Below, one piece after another: positions 1 to 5,156 of a stretch of 5,491 bases of DNA (positions are counted from its first letter, which is position 1; the number at the start of each line of letters is the position of its first letter). This stretch comes from DASYDU01 sp031403315 (GTDB lineage: Bacteria; Planctomycetota; Planctomycetia; Pirellulales; Lacipirellulaceae): contig JANNTD010000271.1 of NCBI GenBank assembly GCA_031403315.1, positions 1 to 5,491 on the forward strand, read 5' to 3'. The notes under the pieces were generated by a model, which worked only from the letters and a program-made list of their open reading frames with translations, searched no databases and was not told where the DNA came from. The translations under genes and the position numbers were made by a program.

Positions 1-96
1 CAAGAGTTGATAGCCGGGCGGGGGCGCGAACTGGGCGAAGGAGCGGCCCCGGAGGTCGATCTCCATGCGGAATCGCTTGAAGTAGCTCACGCTCAT
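1..96 (-). CDS. Partial CDS, N-terminal 32 codons; possible GNAT acetyltransferase
   Basis: Read leftward, an ATG at 96-94 opens a frame with no stop up to the window edge (32 codons). The peptide begins MSVSYFKRFRMEIDLRGR and continues through an Ala/Pro-rich stretch to GYQLL. It reads like a real protein N-terminus: a mixed charged/aromatic strand, then a Pro-rich linker and a hydrophobic strand start. From memory it resembles the start of planctomycete GNAT-family N-acetyltransferases, but too little is visible to show an acetyl-CoA motif, so the function is tentative. No clear Shine-Dalgarno precedes the ATG; a second in-frame ATG (66-64) is an alternative start. It is divergent from the metal-transport operon and probably unrelated to it. 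A promoter candidate lies about 60-90 nt upstream. The C-terminal part lies outside the window. Confidence 0.55.
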   Translation of the reverse strand, partial: MSVSYFKRFRMEIDLRGRSFAQFAPPPGYQLL

Positions 97-153
97 GTCA
101 GGGCAAACCGCGCGAAAGAACCCGCCGCCCGATCCGGAAACATCTCTGTTATG

Positions 154-182
154 AATGTACCGCTGGCGGCAAACAGGGTCAA
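154..182 (-). promoter_or_regulatory. Candidate sigma70-like promoter for the leftward gene
   Basis: On the minus strand a -35-like TTGACC (182-177, five of six consensus bases) is followed after 17 nt by TACATT (159-154, four of six). This predicts transcription starting near 147 and a leader of about 50 nt before the ATG at 96. Spacing and orientation suit the leftward gene. Found by eye only; chance matches of this quality are common. Confidence 0.35.
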
Positions 183-376
183 ATTTCTCGCGCGATTCAG
201 CACGGTTCGCGGCCGCGATTTGCGGCCGGTGGAACCCGCAGAGTCGCGCCAATCGAAAGCGGGTGGCACGGCCGGCGGACAATCGCGTCGGCTGGCTCGG
301 TTCAATGGCTTCGTACCCCTAAATAACGCACGGACGGGTTTTCCGCGGTGTCGCCCATCGCAGGACGTTTCCACCC

Positions 377-405
377 TTGACATTTGCCGGCCACTCACGG
401 AGAAT
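377..405 (+). promoter_or_regulatory. Candidate sigma70-like promoter of the metal-transport operon
   Basis: A perfect -35 TTGACA (377-382) is followed after exactly 17 nt by GAGAAT (400-405), which matches four of six -10 positions, including A2, A5 and T6. Transcription would start near 411-413 and leave a leader of about 90 nt before the ATG at 503. The TTG in this -35 box is also the earliest in-frame start of the binding-protein frame; a promoter here argues against starting translation there. A 16-bp palindrome directly abuts the -10. Confidence 0.5.
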
Positions 406-420
406 TTTGATTAGTCAAAA
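405..420. promoter_or_regulatory. 16-bp palindrome at the operon transcription start; candidate operator
   Basis: The sequence TTTTGATTAGTCAAAA pairs at seven of eight symmetric positions (only 411/414 mismatch) and starts at the last base of the candidate -10. AT-rich dyads of this size at a promoter are typical of operators for dimeric DtxR/MntR or Fur/Zur regulators, and a metal-uptake operon is a usual target. The core does not match a DtxR, MntR or Fur box that I can name, so the regulator is unknown. Binding here would block RNA polymerase. Confidence 0.45.
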
Positions 421-437
421 ACTCCGACCGGGCGAAC

Positions 438-449
438 TGGGATATCCCA
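438..449. promoter_or_regulatory. Perfect 12-bp palindrome in the operon leader
   Basis: TGGGATATCCCA is perfectly self-complementary and lies about 25 nt downstream of the predicted transcription start and 53 nt before the ATG. As DNA it could be a second operator half; as RNA it has no loop and would form only a poor hairpin. It may be chance. Confidence 0.25.
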
Positions 450-502
450 TTTCATGGCGGCTGGAGTATCTTCGTGAATCGTGTAACCGCCGAGTAAATA
501 AC

Positions 503-1486
503 ATGTTGCGTCAATCATGGCTGATGGAATGGTCGCTGGCTGCTGTACTGCTCGCCGCTGTGGCGGGCTGCGGGAGCGAGCATCGTGCCGAGGGCGAGCC
601 GACCGCTAAACCGTCCGCTATCAAGCCCTTCGAGGGCGAGTACCCGATCAAGATCGTGTGCACGACAGGGCAGGTGGCCGACATGCTCAGCAACATCGGC
701 GGGGACCACGTCGAGGTGACCGCGCTGATGGGACCGGGCGTCGATCCGCATCTGTACCGCGAGTCGCCATCCGACATCGAGCAGCTCAGCACGGCCGATG
801 CGATCTTCTACAACGGTGTCCATTTGGAAGGCCGGATGGCCGACCTGTTTGAGAAACTCGCCGAGCGGCGGCCGACGTTTGCCGTCACTCACGCGCTGAT
901 CGAGGCGAAAGACCCGCGACTGCGTAAGCCGCCGGAATTCGAAGGCTACTACGATCCCCACGTGTGGCACCATCCGTCGCTGTGGGCCGATTGCACTCGC
1001 TATGCGACCTCGGTGATGTGCGAGCTTGATCCGGAGCATCGCGAGGACTACACCCGCAACGGCGCAGCGTATGAAAAGCAGCTGGTCGAGCTGGACGAAT
1101 ACTGTCGCCAGCGGCTCGCGGAGATTCCCAAGCCGCAGCGAGTCTTGGTGACCGCCCACGACGCGTTCGGCTACTTTTGTATCACCTATGACATCGAGTC
1201 GATGCCGTTGGGCGGTGTGTCGACCGAGGAAGAAGTTTCGATTGGTCGCATGGACGAGGTCGTGAATTTTCTCGTGGATCACAAAGTTAAGGCGATTTTT
1301 GTCGAGTCGGCGGTGGCGCCACGAATCGTCGAGGCGCTGATCGAACCCTGCCGCAAACGGGGCCACGAAGTTCATATCGGCGGCGAACTGTACGCCGATT
1401 GCCTGGGTCCGGCCGGCACACCCGACGCGACCTACATTGGCATGATCAAGGCCAACGTGGAAACGATCGTCAAAGCGCTGAAGTGA
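503..1486 (+). CDS. Metal ABC transporter substrate-binding lipoprotein (TroA/ZnuA/MntA family)
   Basis: This 327-aa protein captures a divalent metal (Mn, Zn or Fe) outside the inner membrane and delivers it to the permeases encoded downstream. The ATG at 503 starts a lipoprotein signal: MLRQSWLMEWS, a hydrophobic Leu/Ala stretch, and the lipobox VAGC with the lipidated Cys at residue 23. An earlier in-frame TTG at 377 would add 42 non-signal residues and lies inside the promoter candidate; an ATG at 524 is another possibility. The mature part matches the cluster A-I metal-binding fold. The four family ligand positions are His83 (DPHLY), His153 (DPHVW), His219 (TAHDAFGYF) and Asp299 (GGELYADCLG), with the GVSTEEEVS and IFVES motifs between them. 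The His/His/His/Asp set is that of Treponema TroA; PsaA/MntC proteins have Glu at the third position. There is no His-rich loop like that of zinc-specific ZnuA proteins, so the metal cannot be fixed. The ATPase gene starts 9 nt after the stop. The Shine-Dalgarno is weak. Confidence 0.93.
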   Translation: MLRQSWLMEWSLAAVLLAAVAGCGSEHRAEGEPTAKPSAIKPFEGEYPIKIVCTTGQVADMLSNIGGDHVEVTALMGPGVDPHLYRESPSDIEQLSTADAIFYNGVHLEGRMADLFEKLAERRPTFAVTHALIEAKDPRLRKPPEFEGYYDPHVWHHPSLWADCTRYATSVMCELDPEHREDYTRNGAAYEKQLVELDEYCRQRLAEIPKPQRVLVTAHDAFGYFCITYDIESMPLGGVSTEEEVSIGRMDEVVNFLVDHKVKAIFVESAVAPRIVEALIEPCRKRGHEVHIGGELYADCLGPAGTPDATYIGMIKANVETIVKALK

Positions 1487-1495
1487 AGCTTGTTG

Positions 1496-2320
1496 ATGCA
1501 TACCACGAATTCCTCTCCGACGCCCGCCGCCGCTGCCGTGCAGCGCCAACCGTCGACTGCGCCCGCTCTCGAAATTCACGACATGACGGTCGCCTACCAC
1601 CGCAAGCCGGTGTTGTGGGACGTTGACCTCGTGGTGCCGGAAGGAAAATTGGTCGGCATCGTCGGCCCGAACGGCGCCGGCAAGACGACGCTGATCAAAG
1701 CCGTGCTCGGCCTGTTGCCGCTGGCGAGCGGCAAAGTGGAAATCTACGGCAAGCCGTACGACCAACAGCGTCACCTCATCGGCTATGTTCCGCAGCGCGA
1801 GAGTGTTGACTGGGACTTTCCGGTCACGGTGGAAGACGTGGTGCTGATGGGGACCTACGGCCGGCTCGGTTGGTGTCGCCGACCGGGTCGCACGGAGCGC
1901 GCCACGGCGGCGCGGTGTCTCGAACAGGTCGGCCTGTCGCAGTTCGCCAGGCGGCAGATTCGGCAACTTTCCGGCGGACAACAGCAGCGGGTGTTTCTCG
2001 CCCGGGCGCTCGCGCAAGATGCCCGCGTTTATTTCATGGACGAGCCATTCGCCGGCGTCGACGCCGCCACTGAGACGGCGATCATCGAGCTGTTGCAGCA
2101 GCTTCGTTCGCAGCAGAAGACGGTGTTCGTCGTGCACCACGATCTGCAGACCGTCCGCAGCTATTTCGACTACGTGATCCTGCTCAACATGCGGCTGGTG
2201 GCCTGCGGGCCGACCGAGTCGACATTTACCAACGCGAATCTTCAAGAGACCTACGGCGGGCGGCTCACGATTCTCGACGAAGCGGCCGAAGCCGTCCGCC
2301 AACGCGAGCCCATCCGATGA
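1496..2320 (+). CDS. Metal ABC transporter ATP-binding protein (TroB/MntB type)
   Basis: This 274-aa cytoplasmic ATPase powers metal import by the two permeases that follow. All nucleotide-binding motifs are intact: Walker A GPNGAGKTT (residues 57-65), Q-loop YVPQ (Gln100), signature LSGGQQQR (158-165), Walker B ending in Asp182-Glu183, and H-loop His215 in VVHHDL. The segment VDWDFPVTVEDVVLMGTYGR after the Q-loop is characteristic of Mn/Zn (TroB/MntB/ZnuC-like) ATPases. I chose the ATG at 1496 because GAAG at 1485-1488 sits 7 nt upstream; in-frame TTGs at 1490 and 1493 are alternatives. Either way an unstructured Ser/Pro/Ala-rich N-terminal tail of about 25 residues precedes the ABC domain, longer than usual. 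The C-terminus has the usual short tail with ETYGGRLTIL. The gene lies 9 nt after the binding protein and 30 nt before permease 1, consistent with one transcript. Confidence 0.95.
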   Translation: MHTTNSSPTPAAAAVQRQPSTAPALEIHDMTVAYHRKPVLWDVDLVVPEGKLVGIVGPNGAGKTTLIKAVLGLLPLASGKVEIYGKPYDQQRHLIGYVPQRESVDWDFPVTVEDVVLMGTYGRLGWCRRPGRTERATAARCLEQVGLSQFARRQIRQLSGGQQQRVFLARALAQDARVYFMDEPFAGVDAATETAIIELLQQLRSQQKTVFVVHHDLQTVRSYFDYVILLNMRLVACGPTESTFTNANLQETYGGRLTILDEAAEAVRQREPIR

Positions 2321-2350
2321 TCGGAAAGACTGAATGAACGGGCAGACGGT

Positions 2351-3688
2351 ATGATCGGACAGTCGATCACTTTCAACGTGATGCTCGGCACGGCTTTGCT
2401 CGGGGCGACGGCCGGCACGATCGGCACCTTTGCCGTCCTGCGGCGGCGAGCGCTGGTGGGCGACATGCTTTCGCACGCGGCGCTGCCGGGCATTTGCATT
2501 GCGTTCGTGATCATGCAGGACCGGAATCTGATTGGGCTCTCGCTCGGTGCGCTCGCCACGGGACTTCTCGCCATCGGCGCGGTGACTGTGATTTGCCGCT
2601 GGACGCGGACCAAGGAAGATGCGGCGATTGGCATTGTGCTGAGCACTTTTTTCGGGGCGGGCATTGTGTTGCTCTCGATTGTGCAGCGGAACACGAGCGG
2701 CAATCAGGCGGGGCTCGATAAGTTCTTGTTCGGCGAAACCGCCGGCATGCGCAGCAGCGACATTCAACTCTTGATCGCCACGGCGATCTTCTCCTTGGTG
2801 ATCGTGATTGCGCTTTACAAAGAGTTTCAATTGCTCTCCTTTGATACGGATTTCGCGGCCGCGCAAGGTTGGCCGACGCTGGTGCTCGATCTGGTGATGA
2901 TGGGGACGCTGGCCGTCGTGACGGTCGTCGGACTGCCGATCGTGGGCGTGATTCTGATGGCGGCGATGATCATTCTGCCCGGAGCGGGGGCGCGTTTTTG
3001 GACGAACCATCTTGGCCGCACGCTCGTGCTCGCGGCGATCGTCGGCGGTGCAGCCGGCACGGTTGGTACGTTTTTGGCCTCGCCGCTGCCGGCGCAATGG
3101 TTCGGTTGGCAGGCCGCGGAGTTTGGCGCGAGCCGCCGTAGCATTCCGCCGGGGCCGCTGATCGTACTCGTGGCGGCAGCGTTTTTCTTGTGTTCCGTCC
3201 TATTCGCTCCGCAGCAGGGTGTCGTGGCGCGAGCGCTCGTCGAGTTGCGGCTGCGACTGCGGATTTCGCGGGAGCACTTGCTCCGAGCACTATACGAACT
3301 GAGCGAACCGCATTTGCCCGATCGGCCGCGGATCTCGATCTCGCAACTTGTGGCCCATCGCGCGTGGAACGGACGTTGGCTCGATTGGTGGCTCCGCCGC
3401 GCCGAAACGAACGGCCTCGTGAAACGCGACGACCACTCCGTACAGCTCACGCCCTCAGGATTGATTGCGGCGGCGGAAGTCACGCGAACGCACCGGCTGT
3501 GTGAGCTGTTCCTGGTTTCGAGCGCTGGCATTGCGTCCGACCACGTCGACCGCGACGCCGACGACGTCGAACACATGCTGCCGGCGCCGTTGGTCGATGA
3601 ACTCGAAGAGCGGCTGGCGGCGGCGGGAAAATTGCCGCTGCGGGCGCACGACGTGCCCAAGTCGCCGCACGAACTGGCAGCGGAATGA
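2351..3688 (+). CDS. Metal ABC transporter permease (TroC-like) fused to a C-terminal DtxR/MntR-like domain
   Basis: This 445-aa inner-membrane protein forms half of the metal channel. Residues 1 to about 290 are an ABC-3 permease with about eight hydrophobic segments (roughly 8-30, 38-56, 60-83, 91-112, 137-157, 178-212, 222-243, 267-287). It carries the family motifs VLRRRALVGDMLSHAALPG and SFDTDFAAAQGWP. The family usually ends near here. Residues about 300-445 are instead a soluble DtxR/MntR-like module: helix REHLLRALYEL, a degenerate winged helix (about 327-368, ending QLTPSG), then the metal-binding/dimerisation helices THRLCELFLV and DADDVEHML. Aligned to DtxR from memory, the positions of metal site 2 (M10, C102, E105, H106) are His309, Asp404, Glu407, His408; those of site 1 (H79, E83, H98) are His381, Glu385, Asp400. 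The recognition helix is Trp-rich (Trp339, 343, 346, 347), unlike a DNA reader. The C-terminal DPHG-type motif is reduced to SPHELAAE. The stop overlaps the next start by ATGA. The Shine-Dalgarno is weak. Confidence 0.92.
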   Translation: MIGQSITFNVMLGTALLGATAGTIGTFAVLRRRALVGDMLSHAALPGICIAFVIMQDRNLIGLSLGALATGLLAIGAVTVICRWTRTKEDAAIGIVLSTFFGAGIVLLSIVQRNTSGNQAGLDKFLFGETAGMRSSDIQLLIATAIFSLVIVIALYKEFQLLSFDTDFAAAQGWPTLVLDLVMMGTLAVVTVVGLPIVGVILMAAMIILPGAGARFWTNHLGRTLVLAAIVGGAAGTVGTFLASPLPAQWFGWQAAEFGASRRSIPPGPLIVLVAAAFFLCSVLFAPQQGVVARALVELRLRLRISREHLLRALYELSEPHLPDRPRISISQLVAHRAWNGRWLDWWLRRAETNGLVKRDDHSVQLTPSGLIAAAEVTRTHRLCELFLVSSAGIASDHVDRDADDVEHMLPAPLVDELEERLAAAGKLPLRAHDVPKSPHELAAE

Positions 3689-5007
3689 ATATGTTTGCCA
3701 CCTTGGCACAATTCGATTTGCTCGAGCCGTTTCGCTCGGAGACTGGGCAGCGGATCATTCTGGTGGGCGCGCTCACCAACGTGGCTTGTGCGCTCGTGGG
3801 TTGCTATCTGGTGCTGCGGCGGATGAGCCTGATGGGCGATGCGATCGCGCATGCGGTGCTGCCGGGGATCGTGTTGGCGTTCCTGTTTTCGGGCAGCATG
3901 AACATCGTGCCGTTGTTCGTGGGTGCGGCCGCGGTGGGGCTCTTGACGACGTTTCTCACGCAGACGCTGCATCAATTCGGCCGCGTGCCGACCGACGCCG
4001 CGATGGGGGCGGTGTTCACGTCGCTCTTCGCGCTGGGCGTGGTGCTCTTGAAGCGGTATATCAGCGGCGTGCATTTCGACGTCGCGTGCGTTTATGAAGG
4101 CTCGCTCACGAGCGTGGCACTCGATACCGTACCTATCGCAGGTTGGGAAGTGCCGCGGCAGTTGTTCACCGTGTTGCCGATGGTGGTGTTGAACCTCGCG
4201 GCGATCTTGTTGCTGTGGAAGGAATTCAAGATCAGCGCGTTCGATCCCGGGCTCGCAACAACCATGGGTTATTCGGCGACGTCGCTGCACTACGTGCTGA
4301 TGGCGCTCGTGGCAATGACCAGCGTCGCCTCGTTTCAGGCAGTGGGTTCGATCCTGGTCGTGGCGATGCTGATCGTTCCGCCCGCGACGGCCCAACTGCT
4401 CTGCGATCGGCTGAGTCGGATGGTGATTCTGGCTTGCGTCTTCGCGGTGGCCTCGGCTGTGGGCGGCTATTGGCTCGCGCACCGGTGGGACGTTTCGCCG
4501 GCCGGGGCAATGGCGGTGTTTGCCGGCGGAATGTATGCAGTCGCGGTCTTGTTCGCACCGCAATATGGCATCGTCAGCACACTCGTGCGCAACCTGCAAA
4601 CGTCGCTCCGCATCTTGCGCGAGGATTTGTTGAGCATGCTCTACCGCAACGAAGAGCTCGGCGGCCGATCGCTCGGCGCGAGCACGGCGGTTGCGGCGGT
4701 CGGCGGCGGTTGGCTTGCTCGTCGGGCGCTCGCAATGCTGAAGCGACGAGGTCGCTTGACGGTCGCGGCGAACGGGCTGCAGCTCACGCCCGACGGCCGC
4801 GAGCGGGCGAAGCGGCTCGTGCGCGGGCATCGTCTGTGGGAAGCCTATCTGGTAAAGCATCTCGGCCTGCCGCCGGATCACGTTCACGCACCGGCCGACC
4901 GGGTCGAACACTTCATCAATCAGCCGCTCCGCGAGGAGCTGCAGAAGGCGGTCGACGATGCTCAGCAGGATCCGCATGGCCGTGAGATTCCTGAGTTTCG
5001 ACTTTAG
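3685..5007 (+). CDS. Metal ABC transporter permease (TroD-like) fused to a C-terminal DtxR/MntR-like domain
   Basis: This 440-aa protein is the second membrane subunit, presumably pairing with the upstream permease. Residues about 20-295 are an ABC-3 permease with about eight hydrophobic segments (roughly 23-45, 50-69, 72-93, 105-124, 159-178, 201-237, 245-262, 273-292) and the motifs LVLRRMSLMGDAIAHAVLPG and AFDPGLATTMGYS. Residues about 305-440 are a DtxR/MntR-like module, better preserved than in permease 1. By alignment from memory, DtxR M10, C102, E105, H106 correspond to Asp314, Asp405, Glu408, His409 (Asp and acidic residues as in MntR). DtxR H79, E83, H98 correspond to His382, Glu386, His401, with the same 19-residue His79-His98 spacing. 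It also keeps DPHGREIP (429-436), a DtxR-family signature. The winged-helix part (about 323-370, ending QLTPDG) is Ala/Gly-rich and does not look like a DtxR reading helix. The start is the ATG of the ATGA overlap with permease 1, suggesting coupled translation; ATG 3691 is an alternative. The stop TAG abuts the inverted repeat. Confidence 0.92.
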   Translation: MNMFATLAQFDLLEPFRSETGQRIILVGALTNVACALVGCYLVLRRMSLMGDAIAHAVLPGIVLAFLFSGSMNIVPLFVGAAAVGLLTTFLTQTLHQFGRVPTDAAMGAVFTSLFALGVVLLKRYISGVHFDVACVYEGSLTSVALDTVPIAGWEVPRQLFTVLPMVVLNLAAILLLWKEFKISAFDPGLATTMGYSATSLHYVLMALVAMTSVASFQAVGSILVVAMLIVPPATAQLLCDRLSRMVILACVFAVASAVGGYWLAHRWDVSPAGAMAVFAGGMYAVAVLFAPQYGIVSTLVRNLQTSLRILREDLLSMLYRNEELGGRSLGASTAVAAVGGGWLARRALAMLKRRGRLTVAANGLQLTPDGRERAKRLVRGHRLWEAYLVKHLGLPPDHVHAPADRVEHFINQPLREELQKAVDDAQQDPHGREIPEFRL

Positions 5008-5156
5008 GATTAACCACGGAGGCACGGAGGACACGGAGGTAGGCAAGGCATTTGTCATTGAAAATTAGTCATTTGTCATTGGGCCATTTCGGGAATGAAC
5101 AATTTGCACTGACAAATACTTTTTCTCCGTGCTCTCCGTGCCTCCGTGGTTAATCC
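5007..5156. repeat. 150-bp inverted-repeat element with CACGGAGG arms; possible bidirectional terminator
   Basis: The left arm (5007-5038, starting GGATTAACCACGGAGG) and right arm (5125-5156, ending CCTCCGTGGTTAATCC) are 32 nt each and complementary except for two adjacent positions. The left arm has three copies of CACGGAGG (5015-5022, 5023-5030, 5032-5039), mirrored by three CTCCGTG copies on the right. The 86-nt centre is AT-rich and carries its own repeats, so the whole can fold into one long, interrupted hairpin. It lies between convergent genes, and both stops touch it: the TAG of permease 2 shares base 5007, and the endonuclease stop TAA (5152-5150) is within the right arm. From memory, repeats of this CACGGAGG type are common and dispersed in planctomycete and other environmental genomes. 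No target-site duplication or transposase is visible. The T-run at 5120-5124 is not placed like an intrinsic terminator, but the stem could stop transcription from both sides. Confidence 0.85.
5049..5117. repeat. Nested short repeats in the element's centre (CATTTGTCATTG)
   Basis: CATTTGTCATTG occurs perfectly at 5049-5060 and 5070-5081 (21-nt period), and its core ATTTGTCA recurs inverted as TGACAAAT at 5110-5117. The inverted copy can pair with either direct copy, giving an inner stem within the outer inverted repeat. Its AT-rich composition contrasts with the GC-rich arms, which suggests two repeat families combined. Confidence 0.7.

Larger units (their letters stand above)
97..502. other. 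Divergent intergenic regulatory region (406 nt)
   Basis: This stretch separates a leftward gene from the rightward metal-transport operon. Frames that cross it on either strand give Arg/Pro/Ala-rich peptides without recognisable domains, and I do not regard them as genes. It contains a candidate promoter on each strand, a 16-bp palindrome overlapping the expected operon transcription start, and a 12-bp perfect palindrome in the leader; these are listed separately. The part between about 183 and 376 is GC-rich with short GGCCGC-type self-complementary words, and I see no specific signal in it. Confidence 0.7.

Noticed and set aside
207..218. Perfect 12-bp palindrome TCGCGGCCGCGA
   Set aside because: It is made only of GC-rich words common in this genome type and lies far from both promoter candidates.
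7..414. Rightward frame across the intergenic region
   Set aside because: The peptide has no domain or coding feel. It overlaps the N-terminus of the leftward gene and runs through the operon promoter candidate.
454..477. Seven-codon upstream frame in the leader (ATG to TGA) as a possible regulatory leader peptide
   Set aside because: It has no ribosome-binding site and no run of regulatory codons; chance is the simpler explanation.
377..502. Extended N-terminus of the binding protein from a TTG at 377
   Set aside because: The TTG is part of a perfect -35 box, and the extension would bury the lipoprotein signal peptide that starts cleanly at 503.
412..502. Possible manganese (yybP-ykoY) riboswitch in the leader
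   Set aside because: I cannot find the conserved yybP-ykoY loops. The only stem seen (GGCGG 456-460 with CCGCC 487-491) is 5 bp with a large loop.
515..3097. Very long open frame on the minus strand (860 codons) opposite the binding protein, ATPase and permease 1
   Set aside because: Its product is an Arg/His/Gln/Asp-rich low-complexity sequence without domains. It is antisense to genes with intact motifs and is explained by GC-rich codon bias.
2827..5058. Second very long minus-strand frame (743 codons) opposite both permeases
   Set aside because: Same composition artefact; it runs through the repeat element and shows no recognisable domain.
5120..5156. T-run plus right arm as a classical intrinsic terminator
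   Set aside because: The T-run precedes the right arm instead of following a stem on the operon strand, so only the large hairpin as a whole can be proposed.
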